Source: Clostridia bacterium
GTDB taxonomy: Bacteria; Bacillota; Clostridia; Oscillospirales; CAG-382
DNA: 46,042 bases
Direction of reading: 5' to 3'
Assembly (NCBI GenBank): GCA_017521025.1
Contig: JAFXEB010000007.1
Span: forward strand, 1-46,042
Shown here one piece after another: positions 16,501-26,400 of the stretch (the stretch's first letter is position 1; every line of letters starts with the position of its first letter). The position numbers and the translations under genes were made by a program. The notes beneath the pieces were generated by a model. That model was not told the origin of the DNA and made no database searches. It saw nothing but the letters and a program-made list of their open reading frames with translations.

Positions 16501-19500
16501 GTACCGCTAACAGCTGCGGTTGTTCCGTCAGCACTGAGGCTTACGGAATCGATGGAAGCCATCTTCTCAACGCCGTAGAGAGCAAGCTCGGAGGCGTTGG
16601 CGGTGGTAACCACTATCTCGTTACCGAAGGAGTCTGCCTCGGTGAAGGAAAGGGTTATCGTAGCATAGCCTGTTTCGCCGTCATAGTTGATCATAGCGTT
16701 GGCACCTGCATTTTCGGGTGAATCAGCAGCCTTGCCGTTGTCAAGCCATACAATTTCGTACGCCTTGCCGCCGCAGGTAACGGTAAACTCGCTCTTTATC
16801 GCCTCTGCCTCTGCCTCGTTCTCGGCAGGTATGTTAAGGACGAGGATAGCGTTTTCGTCATCGTTTGCATCAATAACGAAGCGGTGAGTGCGCTTATCTG
16901 CGCCGGAGCTTATAACGGTTTCGTCAATGGGGGTGCTCAGTGTAGTACCCAAAAGTCTTGCATTGGTAAGTGCCTTTGCATAAAGGGTCCTGCCCGTAGC
17001 GGGGTCGGTGTACACGGGCGCGCTCTTGAGCGCCATAGGAACAAGAGTAGCCTCGGGAGCGTCGTATTTACCGAAGGCAAACTCAACGTCGCCGCCCCAA
17101 TGGTAGGTAACGCCTGCATCCAGCTTAAGGATGTGGATCGCACCCCATATCATATCGTTATTTACGCCAAGCTCGGCACTGCCTATCTCAAAGCCGCCAA
17201 GCAGAGCGGGAAGCTTTATGCCTGCGGTGACGAAGCCCTCCCAGAAGAACTCCGTATCATCCTCAAAGCCGGTGGGCATCTCCTGCAGGGCGATAGCGCC
17301 GCTGCCGTAGATTATATCAAGGATATCGATATCGATACCGAACTTCATATTAAGTCTGGGGTACCAGTATACAAAGCCGCCGAGCCTATCGATAAGGGTT
17401 ATGCCGCCGATGCCTATGTTGGAAAGGTACGCCTCAATGCCTCTGCCCGACATAGAGATGTCGCCCCTTGCGGTGAGCAGGTCAAACAATGCAAATTCAC
17501 CGCTCAAAATAAGGGTAAGAGGCGGGATAGTGGAGGACACAAAATAGGTCTCGTATATCTTATCTATACCTGCGCCCATACCACGGATCCAGAACACGCC
17601 GAAGGGGTCGATGGGGATGCCGGGAAGGTTGCCGCCAACGTGGAACCTTATCTTATCGGGCACGGGGATGCCGTTATAGCTGCGGAGGCGGAACTCGGCC
17701 TCCATAGTGAGAACCTCAATATCAGCCTCGCCTTCGATGCCTATGCCCCATTCCCCATTCATTATCATAAGGTCAAGGGTACCGCCTATCTCGGGCATAC
17801 CGTCTGTATAAGAGGGTAAGCCAACCTCAACGGAGGTGTTTATGCCTATGAACTTGCCGCCGAAGAATATGTTGTGGATGTAAAGAGCAAGGGTACCGCC
17901 CTGCGCCTCGTACCACTTCATACGGTCATCACCGCACTCATCCTCCAGCTCACGGAGCTGACCGGAGGTATAATCGGTATTTGCAAGGTTTACCTCTGCC
18001 TCCTCCGTAGGAGAGGGAGAGATGATGCCCCAATCGTAGGTGGAGGGCACAAGGAAGCTGGGGTCAAGCTGGGCGCCGAAAGTTACCACACGAAGGTCGG
18101 GGTCATAGGAGCCGGGCTTGGTAGCCATAAGTGCGAAATGGCAGTAGCGGAGCTCGAGAAGCATGCCTGCAAGGGTCTGCAAATCGCTGGCGCCGCCGGG
18201 CCACATAAGGGATACAAAGTTGGTGTTGGCAACCGCATCCTCTACACGGTTGCTCTCAGTACCGTCATACTTGTAGATGGGGAGCTTAACAAGGTCGCCC
18301 TCCTCAAGAGAGGTGATGGCGCACACGCCCTCCCACACCTTGGTGTTGGCACCCACGGTGTATACCTTGCCGTCGATATCGGTGTTGATGGCGGTCTGGT
18401 TGCCTTCATCATCGTACTCGATGCTTACGGTCACCCTGCCCTCGGTTACCTGAATAGCGCCGCTGATTTCGATAGCGTCGCCGTCCTTACGGGCGATAGC
18501 CTCAAGCTTTTCTATCTTGCCGTTCTCACCCTTAACAGAGAAGTCGCCTCTCAGCTCGTAAATGATATCCTTCATGGATATGCCTGCTATCTTGGACCTG
18601 TACTCATCCTCGTCACGGGCGAGAATAAGCTTGTAGGACCAAGGGAGAGCCTCGCTGCCGTCACCTGTACGCCTCATACCTATAACGCCGTAGTTACCGC
18701 TGATATAGGAGGGGTTGTTGGTCACAACAAACCTCAGAGCGTCGGAGGTAGAATCGGACAGAGCCGCATCCACCCAGTCGAAGATGATCTGCCACGTGCC
18801 TACGGGGAGGGTATCCTCGATTATTATGCTGGCAGTATTGTCCTCGTTGTTTAATATGAAGTTCTCGGAAGGAACAACTATATCCTTGCCGCCGTCAAGA
18901 GGACGGAGAATAACTCTATACTGGCTGGAGTCACGAAGCAGACCGAAGTTTTTACCTGCTATGAACAGGCTCCTCGTTCCGCTTCTGTAAACGACCTCGG
19001 GAGTAGTGCTGACGAAGGAGAGCACGCCGCCATCCACAGAGGGGCAAAGCACATAGGTCTCCTTGGCAAATACAAGGTCCTCATCCATCAGATGAAGCTT
19101 GCCAAGACCGCCCATTTTTTCGGAAACGTCAAATATCTTAACGCCTATCTTACGGTACTCCGTAACATCAGAAGGGGCTACCGCAAGATCAATGGTTACA
19201 TCACGAGCCTCGCCGGGGCGAAGGTCGATAAGAAATTCGTAATAAGGGTCAGCTATGGTAGCGTCAAGGTTGAGGTTGCCCTGAGTGTCATAGCTCGTCA
19301 TACCGCTTTCGGGATAGAAGGCTATGGCAAGAGTATCCAAAACCTCGTCAGAGGTGTTCTGAATCTTAACGGTGAGGCTCATATTACCGTTAGAGTCACC
19401 GTTGGTATCCACGTAGCCTATATCGCCTGCAAGCTCCATAGCGGCAGGGCCTATAAAGTTTACGGCTACAGAGCCCAGCTCTGCGCTTACGTTGGAGTAC

Positions 19501-20456
19501 ACGCCGTAATAGAAGGCTACCGACTTGGTGCTCTGAGCGTTGGCAGGAGCGCTGCCCATATCGTAATACATGGCAAAGGCGCTGTCTGCGGTAAGATATT
19601 CCTTATTATAGGGGTTGGTGAAGTTAAGGTTGTTTTTAACATCGGCACCTACGTTATAATCGTATACGGTGGACGCAAGACTGTTCCAATGAGCGAAGGT
19701 GACCTTTTCGGGTACCACGGTAACGCCGCCTATGGAGGCGTTTACCGTATAAGCAGTGACAGAGGGAGCCATCTCGTCATCATAAGCGAAGAAATAGTTG
19801 CTGTACTCACTGCCCGTAAGGGTCTGCTCGGTCTTAATGGTGGTGTAGCTGCCGTCAGCCTGACCCGCCATATATACGGCGTAGTCCTGATGACCGAGAG
19901 CAGTATCCATAAGCACACGTGCCTTAAGCTCATCAATAGCCTCGCCGCTGACGTTCTCAGCGCTTACGGTAACGTAGACCATACCGTGCTGATAGTTGTC
20001 AACCGCAAGAAGTGCTACCTGCTGGGTAAATTTGATGCCGTCTACAGTCCATACTGCGGAAATAGTGGTGTCATCAACCTTGGTAACGGTGACTGCACTT
20101 GTTTCTATACCCATATGGCTGTAGTCTCTGCCGAACACGTACTCGGCGGTGGTGGCACCTCTCTTCACCCTGAAGGAGGTGAAGGAGGTGTCATAATTTT
20201 CATCGGGATACAACAGATACTTGTTGTTATCGGATTTGTTAAGCTTGTCGCCTTCGACGGTGTCCACAAGGAAGCCGCCGTTGCTCTTGGAGACCTTTAC
20301 GCTGAGATACCCGTCACTGAGCTCGTGGTATCCCGTTTCTGCACCGGCAGACAGAAGGTTATCCAAAAGTGTTTCAGGGGCAAAACCTACAAGCAAAACA
20401 GCTATGAGCAGCAGGGCTGTTGCCCTTTTGATTATCGCATTGATATTACGCTTCAT
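13572..20456 (-). CDS. Giant secreted protein, 2294 aa, with Flg_new repeats and dockerin
   Basis: The start at 20456 is set by AGGAGG at 20473-20468; the frame upstream overlaps the preceding gene and lacks a site. The signal peptide is about residues 1-38. The N-terminal third is a beta-rich domain of a kind seen in large clostridial surface proteins (motif GDKLNKSDNNKYLLYPDENY). A middle region of about 300 residues (roughly 880-1180) is an unusual run of amphipathic, glycine-rich strands. An Ig-like domain lies at about 1603-1696 (begins DTKAPTLRISSP). Four Listeria-Bacteroides (Flg_new/InlB B-type) repeats of 62-64 residues occupy 1970-2223, and a type I dockerin 2224-2294 (loops DVNGDGDVDSRD and DVNCDGKVNSLD). 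No enzyme domain is recognised. It is probably a scaffold-attached adhesin, co-transcribed with the gene 25 bp upstream. Confidence 0.85.
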   Translation of the reverse strand: MKRNINAIIKRATALLLIAVLLVGFAPETLLDNLLSAGAETGYHELSDGYLSVKVSKSNGGFLVDTVEGDKLNKSDNNKYLLYPDENYDTSFTSFRVKRGATTAEYVFGRDYSHMGIETSAVTVTKVDDTTISAVWTVDGIKFTQQVALLAVDNYQHGMVYVTVSAENVSGEAIDELKARVLMDTALGHQDYAVYMAGQADGSYTTIKTEQTLTGSEYSNYFFAYDDEMAPSVTAYTVNASIGGVTVVPEKVTFAHWNSLASTVYDYNVGADVKNNLNFTNPYNKEYLTADSAFAMYYDMGSAPANAQSTKSVAFYYGVYSNVSAELGSVAVNFIGPAAMELAGDIGYVDTNGDSNGNMSLTVKIQNTSDEVLDTLAIAFYPESGMTSYDTQGNLNLDATIADPYYEFLIDLRPGEARDVTIDLAVAPSDVTEYRKIGVKIFDVSEKMGGLGKLHLMDEDLVFAKETYVLCPSVDGGVLSFVSTTPEVVYRSGTRSLFIAGKNFGLLRDSSQYRVILRPLDGGKDIVVPSENFILNNEDNTASIIIEDTLPVGTWQIIFDWVDAALSDSTSDALRFVVTNNPSYISGNYGVIGMRRTGDGSEALPWSYKLILARDEDEYRSKIAGISMKDIIYELRGDFSVKGENGKIEKLEAIARKDGDAIEISGAIQVTEGRVTVSIEYDDEGNQTAINTDIDGKVYTVGANTKVWEGVCAITSLEEGDLVKLPIYKYDGTESNRVEDAVANTNFVSLMWPGGASDLQTLAGMLLELRYCHFALMATKPGSYDPDLRVVTFGAQLDPSFLVPSTYDWGIISPSPTEEAEVNLANTDYTSGQLRELEDECGDDRMKWYEAQGGTLALYIHNIFFGGKFIGINTSVEVGLPSYTDGMPEIGGTLDLMIMNGEWGIGIEGEADIEVLTMEAEFRLRSYNGIPVPDKIRFHVGGNLPGIPIDPFGVFWIRGMGAGIDKIYETYFVSSTIPPLTLILSGEFALFDLLTARGDISMSGRGIEAYLSNIGIGGITLIDRLGGFVYWYPRLNMKFGIDIDILDIIYGSGAIALQEMPTGFEDDTEFFWEGFVTAGIKLPALLGGFEIGSAELGVNNDMIWGAIHILKLDAGVTYHWGGDVEFAFGKYDAPEATLVPMALKSAPVYTDPATGRTLYAKALTNARLLGTTLSTPIDETVISSGADKRTHRFVIDANDDENAILVLNIPAENEAEAEAIKSEFTVTCGGKAYEIVWLDNGKAADSPENAGANAMINYDGETGYATITLSFTEADSFGNEIVVTTANASELALYGVEKMASIDSVSLSADGTTAAVSGTRLEKLDNVSIYAIDNDGNAFLLGKAGEGYDSIAISYPSELQSGTYTLKAVGTQLDGNGDGVASPSAEDSFSYVNPNQPDATASVSIALGGDYTIDAEVEAVEGAEGYYVSIYEQATDGSLSSTLFSGMKVEGESFTVGGRYDSVSDDGETVTSVGLTAGCSYVVAVSAFRTAEDGGIILSEETLSDAIVMAEPVKSEAILSLKDGVSLSAGYGGVDIDATGSDSPVINVSGVDGGKGSYSINGGEAAEWNGGDISLRGLEDGIYTVSLKGENATKDSFGTVYQFIVDTKAPTLRISSPINGGFFDSELVEVKGTSEAGATVSVTVGDVETTAVAGEDGSFSVAVELDTATAYQKLTVKATDALGNESDEYALTLTNKLIGSEDAKAVIVSDGAVITKLGAAQNKKLSLALKVGDKLVKLHGGAMGSMVEYRVDVKKGSASVDENGVINVAEGTVGIVVASLDTYQAAAVFVSNDLADAAVTLDIPEEGFVYDETKKTPAVLSVVLGNDQVPATAYDVSYSANIAAGMAIATVTAKDGSGYSGKIEIPFYIAPVAVGTLDIDVATPVRGETAQTSVTAPAGCAEAEISWTVNGEPFEGEFTADTTYVATVTLAPLANHTFDADTGSEGWTATLNDDGTLTLTREFYIPLITYTVTFMAYGEVVAERTVNEGDALTDIPAIPEKEGYTQTAPVWDVSDFSNIMSDMTVNAVYTRNTYTVTFMADGAVVAEKTVTHGDTLSDIPSIPEKIGYTQTAPVWDVTNFNNVTGDMTVNAVYTVNTYTVTFMADGAVVATRTVTHGASIDSLPAIPDKTGHDQTAPVWDNTDLDDIVSDLTVNAVYTRNVYTVRFVVDGVEISTIRMEYGQSLAGTAFPAIPERENYDASWDRTGIDSIATDMTVTATYKQNYIIGDVNGDGDVDSRDAHYILRYDADLIDADELRMIAADVNCDGKVNSLDAALVLRFEADLIESFDEVRVK
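13788..14549 (-). repeat. Four Flg_new-type coding repeats of about 192 bp
   Basis: They encode residues 1970-2223 of the 2294-aa protein. Units 1-3 are each exactly 64 codons, open with YTVTFMA, contain QTAPVWD, and end in TVNAVYT; unit 4 is 62 codons and more divergent. The pattern indicates tandem duplication followed by drift. Confidence 0.85.
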
Positions 20457-20481
20457 AATAAGCTTACCTCCTGTCTTAGTC

Positions 20482-23400
20482 CTATTCCACATAGATCTGG
20501 ATTCTGTAGTAATCACGGCCCTGAGTGATAATGCAAACGGTGTAATAGCCACTCTCCTCGAAGGGGAGAATTATCTCGTCGGTGCTTGTGGCGTTTCTTA
20601 CAAGGTCGGTGGCGCCGATCTTCATCTGACCAACGCTCTTAAGACCGTTCTTGTATACCACGCTGTAGGGCTCGCCGAGAGTATCTACGCTAAGTATAAT
20701 GCTGTCGCCCTCTGCCACGTAGATGGTGTCACGTACAACTATGTCGCCGTTCACCTTAACGGTAGGCTCGTCTGCTGCCGCTACACGGAGGATGCCGTAT
20801 ACAGCGGTCTCGTTGCCGCTGCTGTCGCTAACCTTATAGGTTACCTGACAGTTGCCCGCCACGTTAAGGTCAAGCTCATACTCAAAGCTGTAGCTAAGGC
20901 TTGCATCTATGTCGGAGGCGGTCACGTTGCTCCTTAGAATTGCCTCAAGCTCGGAGGCGGTGGTGCCGACCTTTACAATAACAATGCTATTTATCAGGTC
21001 AACAACGGGCGCCTTGACATCGGGAAGCTTAACCTGACCGAGCTGACCGAGAACTACGTTGCCGTAAGCATCCTCGGCACGGATGATGGGCCAGAGGCCT
21101 GACATACCTGCGGTAATGGTAAGCTCAACCTGTTCACCTGCGGCAGCGCTGATGCTTTCGCCGCCGTTTATGCTGATGTCGCTGTCACGGTTAGCCTTGA
21201 CGTAGATGCTGTCACCTATGCTGAGGCTTAGACTTAGAGCATCGTCAACGAAGTCTACGCCATCCTTGCTGTATTCCAGCTTAAGGTCGGTGTCGATTAT
21301 GTTGCTGACAGTCACGCTGATAGCGGAGATGTTACCTGCCATATCGGCGAAGGTGTAGGTGTAGGTGCCGTTTGCCTTTACGGTAAGGGTGTAGTCGTAG
21401 CCACCGTCTGCCTCGGTGCCGTAGCTACCGAGCTTGGCAAGTATGGCTGCCTCGTCAGAATGGAGGGTCACGCTTACGGTCCTGCCATCGGAGGACAGCT
21501 CCTGACCCTTTACGCTGAGGGTGGGAGCGACCTTGTCGATATTAGATACTGCCGCAAGGTCTACTGTAGTAGTGGTGCCGCCTGCCGATATTACGGTAAG
21601 GGTCACAGCCTCGCAGTTAGCGCTGTAACGGACGGTAACTAAAGTGCCGTTGATGCGCACCTCGATATCGTCCACAAGCTCTGCGGGCACCTGAATCTCC
21701 TTCACATGCTGAGAGAACTGCATTGTTGCGGTAATGTTGCTGTTGGTAATAGGACTTGCGGCATTGGCAGACCACTTTATACTGCCTACAAGATATATCT
21801 TATCGCTGCGTATCTCTATTACCCTCTCGCTGACAGTGCCCTCTATCTTAGTGGGCGCCTTGTCTGCGTCAAAGGTGTACATATAGCTGTAGTTGATGTT
21901 GTAGATGCCGTTACGGTCAACGGTTATATAGCTGAGACCGTAGTATTCACTGTCGGCATCGTTATCAACGCTTGCCTCGTAGCCCGAGGGAGCTATGGTA
22001 AGGTCGCTTGCAGACTGACCGTCGCCGCAAACGGGCTCGGTCAGGTAGATGCGGACGCCGCCCTCTACGGGAACCTTTACTGTGCCGGGGATGGGCGCAA
22101 CGCCGATATTGCTGAGATCAAGAGGTATTGCGGTTGCGAAACCGTTCTCATCCACGGCAAAGAGAGTGAATTCTGCCGCTTCGGTCACGGTGAGCTGTCT
22201 GCCTACAAGGCTTACGCCCTCTATGGTGTCGCTCTCTGCGCCGTATTCGGGAGTCTCTGCATAAACGCCCTCTTTGATTATAAAGCTATACTTGATGATA
22301 TCAAATGCCTCAAGCTGGAAACGGTATGCGCTGCCCCAGCCAAGAGCATTTACAAACTCGGTGGTTGCCGCTCTGGGAGTAGCAGTCTCGTATACGGTGT
22401 AGCCGTAATGGTCCTGCAGATAGCTGTACTCGCTGTTGGTAGCTCTCAGCATAAGCTGTGTATCAATGTACAGTCCGTTTTGCTGAGTGTAGGCAAGAAG
22501 CTGTACCTCGGGACACTCCTCGTCTACGGGGATATAGTCCTCCTCGCCCAAGCCGGGAACGAAGGGAGCGGTTTCTACTATGGTTACGGGAAGGGTTACG
22601 GTTATATCCTCGGTAAAGACTTTTGTCTCGTTACCGCAGATATATGCCATATCCTCCGCCTTGAAGGTGTAGCTCGTATCGTCACCGTAATAGAAGGTGA
22701 AGCTGGGAGCATAACCGGTGTAACGGTCGATAAGCTCATACTCAAGGCCCTCGAACATCTCGCCGTATTCATATATCTCGTCGGATATAAGGGTAACGGT
22801 CACGGGACCCGCAAACTCGCCGCCGTTTTCAACCAAGGCGTCATCCAAGCTCCACACAACGTTGTAGCGAGTGGTAAAGATGTTATCTATGTACATCCAT
22901 CTGCCGAAGGTATCTACATAGAAATAACCGTTTTCTTTAACGATCACAGTAACCTCGGTGGTACCGTTATTCTCTACCGTTACAACGCTCTCGTCATAAT
23001 CGGTCACGGTAATAGCGACATCTGCCTTCAGGGTAACGGTAACGGGGTTCATAGTAGGCTCAAGGGTGGAGTAATGAGCCTCAAACTCGTATGCGGCGTC
23101 GGTTATGGTATAAGTGATAGGCCATACGATGCCGTATGCGTCGGTGAAGGTGCCCTCATAGGTCACGTTGGTGAAGGTATTGGTCTGCACTCTGTTGCCG
23201 CCGTTTGCAAGGTAAACCTTAAGCTTGAGCTCTGCACCGTGGTCGGGGTAGCTCACGCCGTAGGCCAACGATGCGCCAAGGTCGCTGTAGTGAACGTACT
23301 GGTTGGTATAGCTCTTGGTGAAGGTGTGGTCATTGCCGGCTATATCCTTGACTTTGATGGTGTAGGACCTGTAAAGCCTGTGGTCCGAGTCATACTCAGT

Positions 23401-26400
23401 CTCGGAGATGGGGTCTGCAAAGCCTAACTTGAGACCGTTGTATTTGGAATATTCAAACCAGACAAGGCCCGCACTGTTGGGGGCGGAGGCGCCGTAAGGA
23501 AGGGTAACGGTGCCGTCGATACCGTCGCCGCTTATTTCGATAACGGCATTCTCCCAGTCAAGCAGGTCGAGGTTTTTGCCGTTTGCATAGGTATCCTGAG
23601 TTGACCAGACGGAATCGTCGTTGTAATGGTCCCAAGTACGGTCAAGCGTGCCGAGAGAGACCTCGTTGGATTCGATATTATACTTATTTACAAAAAGCTC
23701 TTCGTTGGTAATACTGATTATCTCAAGGACACGGGTCTCGTCACCGCCGTAAACGTAGGTAACGTACTTACCCTCGATATCCTCTCCATTGAGCTTATAG
23801 GATGCATCGCTACTGTTGTAGAGCTCAACAGGCTCGTTGCAGGTAATGCCTGTCCACATATCATAGTACTTCCAAGGGTCTTGTTCGTAAAGGCCGAATC
23901 TTACGGAAGCATCGTTAGTGGTATAAAAACCGTCACGGTATGTCTCGCCCAGCTCGGGAGTTACTATGGTAACGGCACCGTATGCGTCACGGGCGATGAA
24001 CAGAACGGTAGCATTATCCAGCGTGTTGGAGTAGGAGTCCATCTTGACGGTTACAAGATCGCCTGCCTTAAGGGGTACTACAATATCGTTGTAATCGTTA
24101 GTCTCCGTATACTCAACGCCGTTTACATAAATGGGAGTGTAGTTGTTGATGGGGTTCCTCTGAACTACCTCAAAGGTAATATCGCCGATAGAAGAGTACG
24201 CCTCGTCTATTCTGTAGGTAATAGAATCTACGTTTATCTGACCCTCTATCTCGGATTCTCTGATAGAAGGAACGTAGCTGTCAACACTTATCTCAACGGT
24301 GGGCTGAGTATTGGTTACGTAGACGTAGAAATAATTTATGGGAGAAACAACGCCTGCAGAGCTTACGGTCTGACAGCAGAAGGTATTCATACCCGGTGTA
24401 AGGTATATATTGTCCATATCCAAGCCTGCTGCGCCCTGAGGCACGCTTACAACGATATCGCTGGCACCGTAGGTACCGATATACACCTGTGCGGTTCCAT
24501 CGCCCACGGTAATGTCATACTCGGGCTCTACGAACTCATAGGTCGCCAGATCTTCATCAGTGGGATTTGCCGCAGCATTCCAGAAACGAACGCCTGCAAC
24601 AGCGCCTACTTCTAATCCGAAATAGCTTCGAGGCTCGGAAACGCTGCCTACGTAGAACTGGAACAGACCAGCGCCTGCCGTATAGGTGGCAAACTCCCTG
24701 TCACGCTCGGTCTGAGTAATACGGCCTGCGCTTATGCCGAAGGACTGGATGGGTTCATTATTCTCTGCCATCACTCTGATGTCGCTGCTGATGTCATCGT
24801 GAATTGATATGGTGTAGCCCCAGAGACCTGCAAGGTTTTCGTTGCTGGCATCAAGCACCATAATAAACCCGTCGGGAATAAACTCCTGAACGTAATCGGA
24901 GCCTTTCTGATATACGCCTACTCTGAAGCGGTAAGCGCCACCCTCGAAGGGCGTGCCGTCATCCTTTGCGGCGGGAACGGTTATAGTCTGTGTCGTGGTA
25001 GTAGCAAGACCGGTATATCTTACACATTCTCCAAGGACGTTATAATCGCCGTCTATCTGCTCGATAACAACGTAGGACCTTTCCGCATCAAGGTTGGAAA
25101 GATTCCATTCGGGGCGAAGCACGTTGCTTATGCTGAAGCGGATCATAGCGCCGGTCATATCAAGATTCATACGGATAGCTTCATCCCCATAAGCGCTGCC
25201 GAACCATTCTCCTATGTTGGAGCGGAAATCGATAAACTCCACCTCGTGCACATCAACGCCCTCAGGCTGTACACCGGAATACATAACGTCTATCTTCTGG
25301 CCGTGGCTTACATAAGATGCGTCGCTTACCTTAACCTTTTCGCCGTTCACGAGAGTAAGGGGCACGTAGGCACTTTCAAAGCTCAAGGATATACTGCCGT
25401 AATGCTGTTTAACGGAGGTAAAGTCTGTAACTACGGCTATGTTTTCAAAATTACCGCCGCTTACGGTACCGCTGTACCACTCACCGTCAAAGTCGAATAT
25501 GTTAATGCTCTCACCCGTCTTGATCACTCTGAAATAGGTCTTATCGCCCACCTTCATAGTAATGCGGGTATAGGCAATAGCACCGTCGCTTTCCCTTGCG
25601 TCGGGAGCCGTTACGGTCACGTTGTGCTCAAAGCTTGGAGTGTTTATGTCCGAAAGCGCCTCAACGGTCAATGAAGGCTTGGAAAGGTATACGTCTATGC
25701 CGGTCCCTACGGGATCGCTCCAGTTGCCGTATTCGTCCTGCATCCTTACCCAGAAATACACGGTGTGGTCTGCGCCGTCGCTTATGCTTGTGGTTCTATA
25801 GCTTGAATATTTATAAAGCTTAAGCTGGCTGTCCAGCTTGGCGTAACCGCCTGCTACCTGCCATTCGTCGGCTGCGGTGGGAACGGAAGCGTCATCAATA
25901 AGCCAGAGATACTGAACAACGGGTATGTCCCTATGGTCTGTACCCGAAAAGCTTGCGTTTATACTCACGCTGGGGTTGGAGCTGCCTACATTGTTGTATT
26001 TAGCCGATATGCCTGTGACGGAAACGGACGGCTTTATATTATCGTAGTCATAGTCTATGGTGCATTCCCCCGACTGTCCTGCATTACCGAGCATGTCCTC
26101 GGCGCCGGCAAAAGCAATCACGCCGTCCACTATCTGTTCAACACCGGGCTCAAGCATAAGGTGAATGTAGCGGGTGTACTCATTCTTGGCGTGAGCCTTG
26201 AAGGGGATCTGCACGGTGCCGTTGCCCGAGAGCTGTACCAGCTCGGTGTAAGCAGAAGCATCCGTAGGCGCCGTCATACTGTCACTTATCAGGTAACGGA
26301 AGGAGAACGCCTTATCGGACTTACCCTTAAGTGTAACCAACGCAGGTGCGCCGTAAAGACCAACGTCTGCGTCAGAAACGTCTACCTTGAAGGTAGCATA

